NCBI GenBank assembly: GCA_024234615.1
Contig: JACKNY010000001.1
Location: 1,082,501-1,146,500, forward strand
Direction: 5' to 3'
DNA from: Pseudomonadales bacterium
GTDB taxonomy: Bacteria > Pseudomonadota > Gammaproteobacteria > Pseudomonadales > IMCC2047
DNA length: 64,000 bases
The first letter of the stretch is position 1; every line of letters starts with the position of its first letter. Below are positions 53,898 to 63,106 of this stretch, one piece after another. Made by a program: the position numbers and the translations under genes. The notes under the pieces are model-generated. The model did not search any database and was not told the origin of the DNA. It was given only the letters and a program-made list of their open reading frames with translations.

Positions 53898-55445
53898 ATG
53901 CAGGAAATTATTGACCTAATTATTTATTATGCTCGTGCTATCTGGCTAAAACGCTGGTATGCATTAGCTACCGCTTGGCTTATTTGTATCATCGGCTGGG
54001 CCGTTGTCTTCAAGTTGCCGGATGAATATCAAGCCAGTGCCAGAGTACATATTGATACTCAATCCTTTCTTCGTCCCTTGTTAAGGGGGCTAGCCTTTTC
54101 AACCTCATCCAATCAGCAGGTTGATTTGATGGTTAGTACTTTACTGAGTCGTCCGAACCTGGAAAAAATTGCACGAATTACAGATCTTGATCTAACGGCC
54201 AAGACAGATAAGGAAATGGATGAGCTTTTAGAAGAACTAAAAGATGGCATCGAACTACTGCGCGTGGATCGTCAGGATTTATACAGAATCACCTACTCCC
54301 ATGAAGATAGAGATGTGGCAAAGCGGGTTGTACAGGCAGTCCTTACGGTTTTTGTGGAGAACACCTTAGGTGAAAATCGTGAAGATTCTGTAACGGCACG
54401 TCGTTTTCTTGACGCTGAGATCAAAGAGTATGAACAGCGCTTGAAAGATGCCGAAGCACGTCTTGTTGAGTTTAAACGTAAGAATGTGGGGCATTTATCA
54501 GGCTCTGGAAATGATTACTATCAACGGCTACAGGCCGGTATGGCAGAGGTTGAATCGGCTAAATTGCAATTGGTCGAGGCCAAGCGTCAGCGCGACTCCA
54601 TTGAAGAGCAAATTGAAGATCAGGAAGAGGAACTTTCCTTTATTTTTGATCAAAGTGGTACGGAGGCAAGTAGCATTTATGATCAAAGGATAGCAGCGAT
54701 TGAATCGCGTCTGGATGAAATGTTTCTGAAATATACGGATAAACACCCGGACGTAATTACCTTGAAATCTCAGCTTGAGGATTTGAAACTGAAGCGGGAA
54801 GAGGATTTGTCAAATCGTTCGGAAGTTGTGGATCAGGGAAATCCGGTAATGCAGTCGCTCAAACTCAGCTTGAGCCAGGCGCAGTCAATGGTTGCCGCTT
54901 TAGAGGCACGAGTTAAATCGTACGAGACACGCGTAGAAAATCTGCAAAAACTGGTATATACCATACCTGCGATTGAAGCGGAAATGGCTGATTTAAACCG
55001 AGATTACGGCGTTATCAAAGCTAAGTATCAGGATTTGTTATCAAGGCGTGAGCAGGCATCAATAAGTCAAAAAGCAAGTCAGGCCTCAGATGAAATAGAG
55101 TTTAAAATTGTCGATCCCACACGGGTGCCCTTTGAACCATCGGGGCCGCCTCGTATTCTCTTTGCCAGTGCTGTTTTAGTTGCTGGAATGGCGGTCGGGA
55201 TTGGACTTGCTTTGCTTCTCGTCCTGATTCGACCGACTTTCGCAAGCGCCAGAATGCTGGCGTTACAAACAGGATTGCCGGTATTGGGTAGCGTCGGATA
55301 TATTCAGTTTGAAGGGGAGGAAAATCGCGATAAAAACAAAGTCTTAGTATTTTTCGGCTTATTGTTTTTACTGTTGGCAGTGTTCTCTGCACTTTTACTC
55401 GTTCAACTGCTGGTCACCGGACAAGTAGGTAGTACTTTAAGATAA
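53898..55445 (+). CDS. XrtA-system polysaccharide chain-length determinant (Wzz/GNVR family)
   Basis: 515 aa inner-membrane protein. An N-terminal helix (about residues 20-37), a Wzz domain (DEYQASARVHIDTQSFL), a long periplasmic coiled coil (about 150-390) with GNVR-type sequence near IPAIEAEMADLNRDYGVIKAKY, then a C-terminal helix pair (about 425-445 and 480-510). It sets the length of the exported polysaccharide and partners the tyrosine kinase encoded 14 bp downstream. Confidence 0.93.
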   Translation: MQEIIDLIIYYARAIWLKRWYALATAWLICIIGWAVVFKLPDEYQASARVHIDTQSFLRPLLRGLAFSTSSNQQVDLMVSTLLSRPNLEKIARITDLDLTAKTDKEMDELLEELKDGIELLRVDRQDLYRITYSHEDRDVAKRVVQAVLTVFVENTLGENREDSVTARRFLDAEIKEYEQRLKDAEARLVEFKRKNVGHLSGSGNDYYQRLQAGMAEVESAKLQLVEAKRQRDSIEEQIEDQEEELSFIFDQSGTEASSIYDQRIAAIESRLDEMFLKYTDKHPDVITLKSQLEDLKLKREEDLSNRSEVVDQGNPVMQSLKLSLSQAQSMVAALEARVKSYETRVENLQKLVYTIPAIEAEMADLNRDYGVIKAKYQDLLSRREQASISQKASQASDEIEFKIVDPTRVPFEPSGPPRILFASAVLVAGMAVGIGLALLLVLIRPTFASARMLALQTGLPVLGSVGYIQFEGEENRDKNKVLVFFGLLFLLLAVFSALLLVQLLVTGQVGSTLR

Positions 55446-55459
55446 TTTGAGAAGTTGAT

Positions 55460-56401
55460 ATGGATACCATAGAAAAAGCGCTTCGTAAGCACCAAGCCTC
55501 GAAAGACAACCTGGCAAGAAAGGCAGAGGAAGAAACCATCCAATCAACTGTGCCAATGCAGGGTGATCAAGCCGCTACACCTGTGAATAACAGGGAAACT
55601 GTTGGTACGGACGTTCCCGCTGGGCAACAGGATAAAAGTGCAAAAAAGGATAAGGCCACCCCTGCCTGTGATGAAAATGGATTTCTAAACCTAGATCTGG
55701 AGGGATTATCGAAGCTTGGCGTAATCATGCCAGACGATAAACGCAGTAAAATCAAAGAAGAATATAAGCATATAAAAAGGCCGCTATTGCAAAAAGCGGC
55801 AGCGGCTGATCTGGATAAATCTCATAAAAATCTAATCATGGTTACTAGCGCTTATTCTGGCGAGGGTAAAACCTTTAGTTCGCTTAACTTGGCGATGAGT
55901 ATTGCCGTAGAGCGAGACCGAAGAGTCTTGTTGGTGGATGCTGATGTGGTTAAACCTGGGTTGGACAAGATGTTGGAAATGGAAGATCGACCCGGATTAG
56001 TCGAATATTTAAGCGGCGATGTGTCTTCATTCTCCGATATTCTTTTAACTACTAATGTTCATAATTTAACCATTGTCCCAGCCGGTAAAACGCATCACCT
56101 TTCGCACGAGTTGCTGGCCAGTAATGCTATGCAGGAATTGGCTCATGAAATGTCAACGCGTTACTCGGATCGTATAATTATTTTTGATTGCCCTCCGATG
56201 TTAATCACCAGTGAGGCGAAGGTACTTGCAAAATTGGTTGGCCAAATTGTGCTTGTGGTTGAGCAGGATAAAACTTCTCAGTCAGCAGTTAAGGATGCCA
56301 TTGCACTATTGGAAAGAGACAAACTGACCGGCTTGGTTTTGAATAAATCAAAATCGGTAGGGGAGTCTTATTACGGTTACTACTACAGCGAAGATAAATG
56401 A
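55460..56401 (+). CDS. XrtA-associated tyrosine autokinase (BY-kinase)
   Basis: 313 aa cytoplasmic kinase. A long low-complexity N-terminus (residues 1-75) precedes the P-loop domain: Walker A SAYSGEGKTFSS (130-141), Walker A' LLVDADVVKP and Walker B IIFDCPPM. The Tyr cluster YYGYYY at 305-310 near the C-terminus is the autophosphorylation tail. It controls polymerisation with the Wzz-type protein. The last four bases overlap the next ATG (ATGA), indicating coupling. Confidence 0.93.
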   Translation: MDTIEKALRKHQASKDNLARKAEEETIQSTVPMQGDQAATPVNNRETVGTDVPAGQQDKSAKKDKATPACDENGFLNLDLEGLSKLGVIMPDDKRSKIKEEYKHIKRPLLQKAAAADLDKSHKNLIMVTSAYSGEGKTFSSLNLAMSIAVERDRRVLLVDADVVKPGLDKMLEMEDRPGLVEYLSGDVSSFSDILLTTNVHNLTIVPAGKTHHLSHELLASNAMQELAHEMSTRYSDRIIIFDCPPMLITSEAKVLAKLVGQIVLVVEQDKTSQSAVKDAIALLERDKLTGLVLNKSKSVGESYYGYYYSEDK

Positions 56402-57987
56402 GAATAACAACGCAGCTTAGCATTTTAGGTTTTGTACTTTTAAACCCCTTGTGGGTGCAAACCTGTATCGCCGCGAAGTGGGATATTAAACCCGATATTA
56501 GTCTGAGAGAAGTTTATTCAGATAATATTTTTCTAGAGTCGACGAACGAAAGTAATGATTTGGTGACAGAGTTGAGTCCCAGCTTGGTGCTGTCGGCAGA
56601 CGGAAATCGTGTCGATTTACAATTTAGTTATAGCATGCAAAATCTGGCATATCAGGATCATACCGAGAGAAATGACACTAACCACAGGCTCCAGACTTTG
56701 TTAAAGTCGGAACTTGTTAAAGATCTAATATTTTTTGATGCGAATGCGCGGGTAGGCCAACAATTGGTCAATATTCGAGATGGTGTGTCGGTAGATCAGA
56801 TCAGCGGTTCTCAAAACTCTGAGGATGTGTATTCATATTCCTTAAGTCCTTCATTCAAACCAAAGATAGGTAACTTCCTTTTAGCGGATTTGCGCTACAC
56901 CTATGATTATGTAGACAGCGAAAATGACAATGGCAACAATCTAAACTCGAGCGATAGTACTGGCGATAACTTGCGTGCTTCGCTTAAAAATGGCAGCAGT
57001 ACGGGTAACTTGTTTTGGAACTTAGATTACAACAGCCGTGAAATTGATTATACCCAGGGTGATAGAACTGACACCGAAGTTTTACAGGGTTCTATAGGAC
57101 TTAGGTTGACACGCTCTTTCAGTATTAATGTATCGGGTACGGATGAAAATAATGAATTTATTGGCGATAGAGGCAACAGTAGTCCGGATGATAGTTACTA
57201 TGGCGGAGGTTTCGGCTGGACGCCATCTCGAAATTTCAATTTATCCATAAGTTATAATAAGCGCACCGACCCTCGCCCTAATGAGGATGAAAACTTTATT
57301 AGTGGTAGCTTGTCATGGACACCGACGGTGCGTACAAACATTTCTGCAAAATATGGAAATCGTTTTTTTGGAGAAACCTACGATTTTAGTTTGAGTCATC
57401 AGATGCGACGCTCCAGCTGGCAGATTGCTTACAGCGAGAGTGTCAGTGATTTTCGCGATCAGCTGCTCAATCAGGAGTTGATTGGCACTCTCGTGTGCCC
57501 TTTGGGGAGTAGCGATATCCAGCAGTGCCGACTATTTAACCCTAATGATCCTCCCAAGATTGATGAACAGCTGATCGGTATTTTAGGTGGTCAGTCATCA
57601 ATCTCTAATAATACTTATATTAATAAAAGATTGAACGCCTCCTGGAGCATAAGTGGTGCTAAAAATATCATTACTCTGGGCGTATCCAATCAACAAAGAG
57701 ACTATATCGGAGACGGCGCGAGTGAACGGGAGTTTGATGTTAATCTCACCTGGTCCTACAAGTTGGCGCCTAAAACAACATCGCTCATTTCAGTTGAACA
57801 GGGCGAAAATAAATATGAAGACAGTGAAAAGGGGACTGATTTAAGCCTGCGTTGGTCGCTCACGACCAATATCACTGCCAAATCAACATTATCGGCCGAG
57901 ATTTATTATTCTGACAGGGATGCGGATACCAGTTTAAGAGCTTACACTGAAAATCGATTTACCATCTCCTTTCAACATTTTTTCTAG
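56398..57987 (+). CDS. PEP-CTERM-system-associated outer membrane beta-barrel protein (TIGR03016 type)
   Basis: 529 aa. Signal peptide (residues 1-23, ending CIAAK). The sequence WDIKPDISLREVYSDNIFLE marks the start of the barrel, followed by many regular amphipathic strands rich in Ser, Asn, Asp and Tyr and a final Phe (ISFQHFF). It matches the outer-membrane protein family found only beside exosortase-A EPS genes and probably forms the EPS exit pore. It starts within the autokinase stop codon. Confidence 0.9.
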   Translation: MRITTQLSILGFVLLNPLWVQTCIAAKWDIKPDISLREVYSDNIFLESTNESNDLVTELSPSLVLSADGNRVDLQFSYSMQNLAYQDHTERNDTNHRLQTLLKSELVKDLIFFDANARVGQQLVNIRDGVSVDQISGSQNSEDVYSYSLSPSFKPKIGNFLLADLRYTYDYVDSENDNGNNLNSSDSTGDNLRASLKNGSSTGNLFWNLDYNSREIDYTQGDRTDTEVLQGSIGLRLTRSFSINVSGTDENNEFIGDRGNSSPDDSYYGGGFGWTPSRNFNLSISYNKRTDPRPNEDENFISGSLSWTPTVRTNISAKYGNRFFGETYDFSLSHQMRRSSWQIAYSESVSDFRDQLLNQELIGTLVCPLGSSDIQQCRLFNPNDPPKIDEQLIGILGGQSSISNNTYINKRLNASWSISGAKNIITLGVSNQQRDYIGDGASEREFDVNLTWSYKLAPKTTSLISVEQGENKYEDSEKGTDLSLRWSLTTNITAKSTLSAEIYYSDRDADTSLRAYTENRFTISFQHFF

Positions 57988-58026
57988 ATCAACTCATGAC
58001 AAGTACCACTAACAAAAGATGACCTA

Positions 58027-59094
58027 ATGTACGAAGCTTTTTATAACCTCTCGACCAAGCCCTTCCAGCTGAGCCCAGATCCTCGCTTCTTCTTTAATAG
58101 CAGTGTACATAAGCGCGCTATGTCTTACCTCCGTTATGGGTTAAGCCAAGGAGAAGGTTTTATTGTCATCACTGGTGGCGTGGGAACTGGCAAAACAACG
58201 CTCGTGCGTAACTTGTTCTCTGAATTGGATCAAAATGAAGTTATTGCAGCGCAATTAGTGACCACCAAACTTGGCCCCGATGAACTCCTTAAAATGATTT
58301 CCTCCGCCTTTGGTTTGCCCTATGAAGGGTTGTCCAAAGCCTCATTGCTTAGGCAATTTGAGACCTTTCTCAAGAAGTCCGAGTTTCAGGGAAAGCGCGT
58401 ACTCCTGGTCGTGGATGAAGCCCAAAATCTACCATCGGAAACGGTAGAAGAGTTACGTATGTTATCGAACTTTCAAACGGATAAACGCTCACTGATTCAA
58501 AGCTTTCTCTTGGGGCAAGAAGAGTTTAGGCATACCATTCAGTCCCCCGGAATGGAACAGATGCGTCAGCGTATAATAGCATCTTGCCATTTGGCGCCGC
58601 TCGATAAAAAGGAAACGCGGTTGTATATTGAGCACCGTTTAAAGGAAGTGGGTTGGTCCTCAAGACCGGTTATTACCGATATTGCTTTTGAGCTAATCCA
58701 CAATTTTACAAAGGGCGTACCGCGTCGAATTAACGTGTTCTGCGATCGATTATTACTGTACGGCTATCTTGAAGAGCTATTTGTGTTCAAGCCCGAAGTA
58801 GTGAACATTGTTTCCAAAGAGCTGGCAAGTGAGGTCGCTGTGCCGGACGAAGATGAGGCTGAATCTAAGCTTAAAGCAGAGAAAAAGGCTGCCGCAAAAA
58901 CGCCGACAAAACTCGTCGACACAGAACCCGGTTCGAACTCTCCAGATAGTGCTACAGAAGGTCAGCGGGAAGAAAAGATGATGGACATGAAGAAGCAGAT
59001 TCAACATGTAGAAGTAGCGCTTGAATCGATGGAGAAAACAATGCTGGCAAAAATACACCTATTACGCCAAACCATAAACCAGCTTAAGAAATAG
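58027..59094 (+). CDS. XrtA/PEP-CTERM-system-associated ATPase (ExeA-like)
   Basis: 355 aa. MYEAFYNLSTKPFQLSPDPRFFF is the family start. Walker A GGVGTGKTTL (50-59) and Walker B LLVVDEAQNL define an AAA ATPase like ExeA/GspA. A charged linker (about 268-315) leads to a C-terminal coiled coil (about 318-355). Its role in EPS is not known; the gene is a constant member of this locus type. Confidence 0.92.
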   Translation: MYEAFYNLSTKPFQLSPDPRFFFNSSVHKRAMSYLRYGLSQGEGFIVITGGVGTGKTTLVRNLFSELDQNEVIAAQLVTTKLGPDELLKMISSAFGLPYEGLSKASLLRQFETFLKKSEFQGKRVLLVVDEAQNLPSETVEELRMLSNFQTDKRSLIQSFLLGQEEFRHTIQSPGMEQMRQRIIASCHLAPLDKKETRLYIEHRLKEVGWSSRPVITDIAFELIHNFTKGVPRRINVFCDRLLLYGYLEELFVFKPEVVNIVSKELASEVAVPDEDEAESKLKAEKKAAAKTPTKLVDTEPGSNSPDSATEGQREEKMMDMKKQIQHVEVALESMEKTMLAKIHLLRQTINQLKK

Positions 59095-59135
59095 CTTTTA
59101 ACTTTATAAACCCCCAATCATTTAAGAAATAGACT

Positions 59136-60266
59136 ATGTATCAGCTTATTTGTGTTGTCGGCGCACGCCCGAATTTTATGAAAATTGCTCCTATCGTAGA
59201 GGCGATTAAAAACGAAACGAAATCAATTTGTGTAAAGCTGGTACATACCGGACAGCATTACGACGCTAATATGAAGCACCAGTTTTTTGTCCAGTTAGGC
59301 ATTCCTGAGCCGGATATCGACCTCGGGGTGGGCTCGGGTTCCCATGCGGTGCAAACTGCGGAAGTGATGCAACGCTTTGAACCGGTGCTTGATGAACATC
59401 AGGCCGATGCCGTGTTGGTGGTGGGTGATGTTAATTCGACCATTGCCTGTGCTTTGGTGGCATCCAAAAAACATATTCCGGTCATTCATGTCGAAGCGGG
59501 ATTACGCAGTTACGACAGAGCGATGCCGGAAGAGATAAACCGGGTGCTGACCGATCAAATTGCGGACCTGCTTTATACCACTGAACGTAATGCCCAGGCG
59601 AACTTAATACGAGAAGGCGTGGCGCCAGAACGAATTCGATTCGTTGGCAATGTGATGATTGACACACTCAAGAAGCACGTCCGGCAAGCAACGCCAGCAG
59701 CAGAGACTCTCGCCAATATTCCTGGTGGCGCTGCTATCGTCAGTGCCGGCCAGAATTTTGCTTTATTGACGATGCATCGACCTTCCAACGTAGATGATGA
59801 ACAGACTTTAAGAGGTTTAATCGAAACAGTTGTGCAAGCTTCTGAGCGCCTACCGATAGTTTTTCCGGTGCATCCGCGCACACAAGCAAGAATTGAGCAG
59901 TTTGGTCTGAAAGAGATGATCGCTGAAGCTAATATCGTAACCACCGGGCCTTTGGGCTATATGGAATTGCTGGGATTAATGTCCAAAGCGAAGCTTGTTT
60001 TGACGGACTCAGGCGGTATTCAGGAAGAAACGACAGCGCTAGGAGTACCTTGCATTACGCTTAGAGAAAACACCGAGCGTCCGATTACGGTTGAGCAGGG
60101 AACCAATACTATTGTCGGTGCAAATTCGGCATTAATTTTACAGACTCTGGATGAAGTTCTGGCAAAGGGTGGAAAGCAGGGGCGTCAACCGGAATTATGG
60201 GATGGGCAAGCTGCGGTTCGGATTGCAAAGGATTTGGAACAGTGGTTTGAGGGAAGGGGAGCGTAG
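59136..60266 (+). CDS. wecB: UDP-N-acetylglucosamine 2-epimerase (non-hydrolysing)
   Basis: 376 aa. Converts UDP-GlcNAc to UDP-ManNAc for the EPS repeat unit. Family motifs: VVGARPNFMKIAPI at the N-terminus, HVEAGLRSYDRAMPEEINRVLTD, TMHRPSNVD and the UDP-binding TDSGGIQEETTALGVPCITLRENTERP. Length and all blocks are normal. Its stop (60264-60266) is 25 bp before the first hairpin repeat, so the repeat insertion respects the gene. Confidence 0.96.
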   Translation: MYQLICVVGARPNFMKIAPIVEAIKNETKSICVKLVHTGQHYDANMKHQFFVQLGIPEPDIDLGVGSGSHAVQTAEVMQRFEPVLDEHQADAVLVVGDVNSTIACALVASKKHIPVIHVEAGLRSYDRAMPEEINRVLTDQIADLLYTTERNAQANLIREGVAPERIRFVGNVMIDTLKKHVRQATPAAETLANIPGGAAIVSAGQNFALLTMHRPSNVDDEQTLRGLIETVVQASERLPIVFPVHPRTQARIEQFGLKEMIAEANIVTTGPLGYMELLGLMSKAKLVLTDSGGIQEETTALGVPCITLRENTERPITVEQGTNTIVGANSALILQTLDEVLAKGGKQGRQPELWDGQAAVRIAKDLEQWFEGRGA

Positions 60267-60290
60267 AGCGAGTTTGGAAAAGACTAAATA

Positions 60291-60360
60291 CCCTCACCCT
60301 AGCCCTCTCCCAGAGGGAGAGGGGATACTACGCATAAGTCCTTCCAGATGGGGAGGGCCG
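60291..60360. repeat. Hairpin repeat element 1 (CCCTCTCCC type)
   Basis: It begins with CCCTCACCCTAG and contains the palindrome CCCTCTCCC (60303-60311) with GGGAGAGGG (60315-60323), followed by a degenerate CCTTCCAGATGGGGAGG copy. Its first 21 bases are the exact reverse complement of the last 21 bases of element 3. It lies between wecB and the DUF559 gene. Confidence 0.85.
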
Positions 60361-60384
60361 CAATACAAATGACAAGGACGTCAT

Positions 60385-60720
60385 ATGAAATCCCACGCGC
60401 GGGTGTTAAGAAAAAACGCAACTGATGCAGAAAAACTAATTTGGCGAAGAATAAGAAACCGAAATTTAGCAGGCTATAAATTTCGTCGTCAACACGCGAT
60501 AGGTAAGTATATTGTTGATTTTGTCTGTCTTGAGAGAAAGCTGATCGTTGAATTGGATGGGAGTCAGCATTTTGAAAGGCAGAAGTATGACAATAAACGG
60601 ACGGAATATCTTAAGCATCTCGGCTTTGATGTGTTGAGATTCTGGAATAATGAAGTGTTTGATAATGTTGATGGGGTGTTGGAACGAATTTTGTGTACGT
60701 TGGAGGTGCCCTCACCCTAA
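60385..60720 (+). CDS. DUF559 endonuclease-like protein inside hairpin repeats
   Basis: 111 aa, cytoplasmic. DUF559 family with a restriction-endonuclease-like PD-(D/E)XK fold: NATDAEKLIWRRIRNRNLAG, then the catalytic-type strand pair YIVDFVCLERKLIVELDGSQH and the FWNNEVFDN motif. These proteins resemble very-short-patch repair nucleases; no function has been shown here. Repeat elements lie on both sides, and the last codons and stop (CCC TCA CCC TAA) are made by element 2 itself. It has no place in a normal XrtA operon. Confidence 0.88.
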   Translation: MKSHARVLRKNATDAEKLIWRRIRNRNLAGYKFRRQHAIGKYIVDFVCLERKLIVELDGSQHFERQKYDNKRTEYLKHLGFDVLRFWNNEVFDNVDGVLERILCTLEVPSP

Positions 60721-60878
60721 CCCTCTCCCTGGGGGAGAGGGGACAGATCGAAGGACTCCCCCCCGAGGGTGAGGGGGTATGCTCCTTCTCCCTGTGGGAA
60801 AAGGCTGGGATGAGGGGCTCCCTCCGAAGGATGAGGAAATCTTCTCCTTCTCCCTCTGGGAGAAGGCCGGGATGAGGG
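60709..60878. repeat. Hairpin repeat element 2 (array of about five hairpins)
   Basis: It starts CCCTCACCCTAACCC and ends GGGATGAGGG. Inside are successive imperfect hairpins such as CCCTCTCCCTGGGGGAGAGG and TTCTCCCTCTGGGAGAAGG. Its first bases overlap and supply the stop codon of the DUF559 gene. Open frames across it on both strands are low-complexity artefacts. Confidence 0.85.
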
Positions 60879-60946
60879 AAAAAATACCCGTGCAATAAAC
60901 AATATATCTGCAATACTTTATCCTGAGTAAACCGGATCCAAAAATA

Positions 60947-61780
60947 ATGAATAAAATCACAAATGCCATGACTGTCGATGTCGAGGACTATTTTCAGGTT
61001 TCTGCCTTCGAGCAAACGATAGCGCGGGATCGCTGGGATTCGATGCCCGTCCGCGTGGCTAAAAATACCGAACGAATTCTAGAACTATTCGATACACATC
61101 AAACCAAAGCGACATTTTTTGTCCTTGGCTGGGTGGCGGAACGCTTTCCTGAGTTAGTAAAAAACATTGTTGAACAGGGGCATGAACTGGCGAGCCATGG
61201 TTATTCGCATTACCGTGTCACCAGCCAATCTCGTTCTGAATTCCATGACGATATTGTCCGAGCCAAAAAGTTACTAGAGGATATTTCCGGCGAAAAGGTT
61301 AATGGTTACCGTGCGCCTAGTTATTCCATTGGCAAAGCAAACCTTTGGGCGCATGAAGAAATTGAAAGTGCCGGCTACCTGTATAGCTCAAGTGTATACC
61401 CGGTTCAGCACGATCTATATGGTTTTCCAGAAGCACCTAGATACCTGTTCAAATGTCGTGAACGCCTGCTTGAGATTCCTATCAGCACTTTGCGTATAGG
61501 TTCGCGTAATATTCCTATCGGTGGCGGTGGTTATTTTCGTCTTTACCCGTATGCATTTTCGAAATGGGCGATTAACACCGTCAATGAAAAAGAAAACAAG
61601 CCCACCATTTTTTACTTCCATCCCTGGGAGATTGATACCGAACAGCCGCGTCAGAAGGATGCCAGCTGGAAATCACGCTTTCGTCATTATTTAAATTTGG
61701 GGCGGATGGAGTCTCGGCTCAAAAGCCTGTTAGCGGATTTTAACTGGGATCGCATGGATCGGGTGTATATCAACCCCTAA
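60947..61780 (+). CDS. XrtA-system polysaccharide deacetylase
   Basis: 277 aa. NodB-type deacetylase of the exosortase-associated group. TVDVEDYFQVSAF carries the catalytic Asp and metal-binding Asp region, KATFFVLGWVAERFPELV and HELASHGYSHYRV hold the metal His residues, then GYRAPSYSIG and, near the end, FYFHPWEID with the catalytic His. It removes acetyl groups from the EPS backbone. No signal peptide is evident. It follows element 2 by 68 bp. Confidence 0.93.
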   Translation: MNKITNAMTVDVEDYFQVSAFEQTIARDRWDSMPVRVAKNTERILELFDTHQTKATFFVLGWVAERFPELVKNIVEQGHELASHGYSHYRVTSQSRSEFHDDIVRAKKLLEDISGEKVNGYRAPSYSIGKANLWAHEEIESAGYLYSSSVYPVQHDLYGFPEAPRYLFKCRERLLEIPISTLRIGSRNIPIGGGGYFRLYPYAFSKWAINTVNEKENKPTIFYFHPWEIDTEQPRQKDASWKSRFRHYLNLGRMESRLKSLLADFNWDRMDRVYINP

Positions 61781-61866
61781 AGTGTGTTAAGAACTTTCTA
61801 CCCTGATGACAGCAAATCTTGAATGAGAGAGCTGCAGGGCATAAACGATAAAAATAGGCCGTCAGT

Positions 61867-62901
61867 TTGAAGCAAGAATTGAATATAAAAGTATTAACGG
61901 ACGCTGATACAAAGCGTTGGGATCAATTTGTCGAACAGTCTCCTGATGCCACTTTTTTCCACCGCGCTGGATGGCGCGAAGTACTGGAGAAAGCCTTTAA
62001 CCATAGCGGCCATTTCCTGTTTGCGGAAAGCGAGGGAGAAATAGTTGGCATCCTGCCCTTGGCAGAAGTTAAAAGCTGGTTATTTGGACACTCACTCGTT
62101 TCAACACCTTTTTGCGTGTATGGTGGCGTGGTTGCAGCGGATCAAAGCGTTCAAAAAGCCTTGGTGGCGAAGGCTTGTCAGTTGGCGGATGAATTATCGG
62201 TAGATTATTTAGAGCTGCGTAATCGCAAACGCTTTGATGAAAGTTGGCCCTGCAAAACCCTGTACTATACTTTTCGTAAGCCGGTCAGTTCGGACCAAGA
62301 AGAGAACCTGAAGGGAATACCTCGAAAACAAAGGGCTGTGGTGCGCAAAGCCATTCAACTGGAACTTGAGTCGAGCTTTGATGAACAGGTGGATCGTTTT
62401 TATACTGCCTATTCAACCAGCGTGAGAAACCTGGGTACGCCGGTTTTTTCAAAAAAATACTTTCGAGTATTAAGGCAAGTATTTGCCACTGAAAGCGACA
62501 TTCTAACGATTACCAAGGATAATGCTTTAGTGGCGAGCGTGATGAGTTTCTATTTTAAAGATGAGGTATTACCCTATTATGGTGGTGGCACCGCAGCGGC
62601 GAGAAACCTTAAGGGCAATGACTATATGTATTGGCGGTTGATGTGTCATGCCACTGAGCGCGGTGTGAGGCTGTTTGATTACGGGCGTAGCAAGGAAGGC
62701 ACTGGCTCCTTTAGTTTCAAGAAAAATTGGGGCTTTACGCCGGAGCCTTTGTATTATGAGTATTATCTGGTGAATGCAACGGAGATTCCTGAATTGAATC
62801 CGCTCAATCCGAAGTATCAGCTAATGATCAATTGTTGGAAAAAACTACCTTTATGGCTGAGCCAGCGTATCGGGCCACTTGTATCGAAATATTTGGGATA
62901 A
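61867..62901 (+). CDS. FemAB-family XrtA/PEP-CTERM-associated protein
   Basis: 344 aa, TTG start at 61867 with no nearby in-frame ATG. A double GNAT-like FemAB fold: DATFFHRAGWREVLEKAFNHSG at the N-terminus, LRNRKRFDESWPCK, IPRKQRAVVRKAIQLELESS and the C-terminal FDYGRSKEGTGSFSFKKNWGFTPEPLYYEY. FemAB proteins transfer aminoacyl groups from tRNA to a sugar-linked acceptor; the exosortase version may modify the EPS. It is followed by repeat element 3. Confidence 0.9.
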   Translation: MKQELNIKVLTDADTKRWDQFVEQSPDATFFHRAGWREVLEKAFNHSGHFLFAESEGEIVGILPLAEVKSWLFGHSLVSTPFCVYGGVVAADQSVQKALVAKACQLADELSVDYLELRNRKRFDESWPCKTLYYTFRKPVSSDQEENLKGIPRKQRAVVRKAIQLELESSFDEQVDRFYTAYSTSVRNLGTPVFSKKYFRVLRQVFATESDILTITKDNALVASVMSFYFKDEVLPYYGGGTAAARNLKGNDYMYWRLMCHATERGVRLFDYGRSKEGTGSFSFKKNWGFTPEPLYYEYYLVNATEIPELNPLNPKYQLMINCWKKLPLWLSQRIGPLVSKYLG

Positions 62902-62920
62902 TGATGATGCGTTTTTTGTT

Positions 62921-63096
62921 CCCCTCATCCCAGCCTTCTCCCCTGAGGGGAGAAGGGGTAAATTTCCTCTCTCTGGGAGTAAAACCTACGATCAATCCCC
63001 GCTCCCTATGGGAGAAATCTGCCATCAATCTCCGCTCCGTCTGGAAGAACTCTGCAATAAATCCCCTCTCCCTCTGGGAGAGGGCTAGGGTGAGGG
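62921..63096. repeat. Hairpin repeat element 3 (array of hairpins)
   Basis: Starts CCCCTCATCCCAGCC and ends GGGCTAGGGTGAGGG. It includes the palindromes TTCTCCCCTGAGGGGAGAA (from 62936) and CCCTCTCCCTCTGGGAGAGGG (63064-63084) with degenerate copies between. The end supplies the GA-rich sequence directly before the glycosyltransferase start codon at 63107. Confidence 0.85.
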
Positions 63097-63106
63097 TGAA
63101 GACACT

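Noticed and set aside
60611..61015. Open frames on both strands across repeat element 2 (Pro/Ser/Arg/Gly-rich peptides)
   Set aside because: They are translations of the CCCTCTCCC/GGGAGAGGG hairpins; the same peptide style appears in several frames and overlaps a real deacetylase start.
60709..63096. CRISPR-like array
   Set aside because: The repeats are irregular in length and sequence, are hairpins with no unique spacers of constant size, and no cas gene is present.
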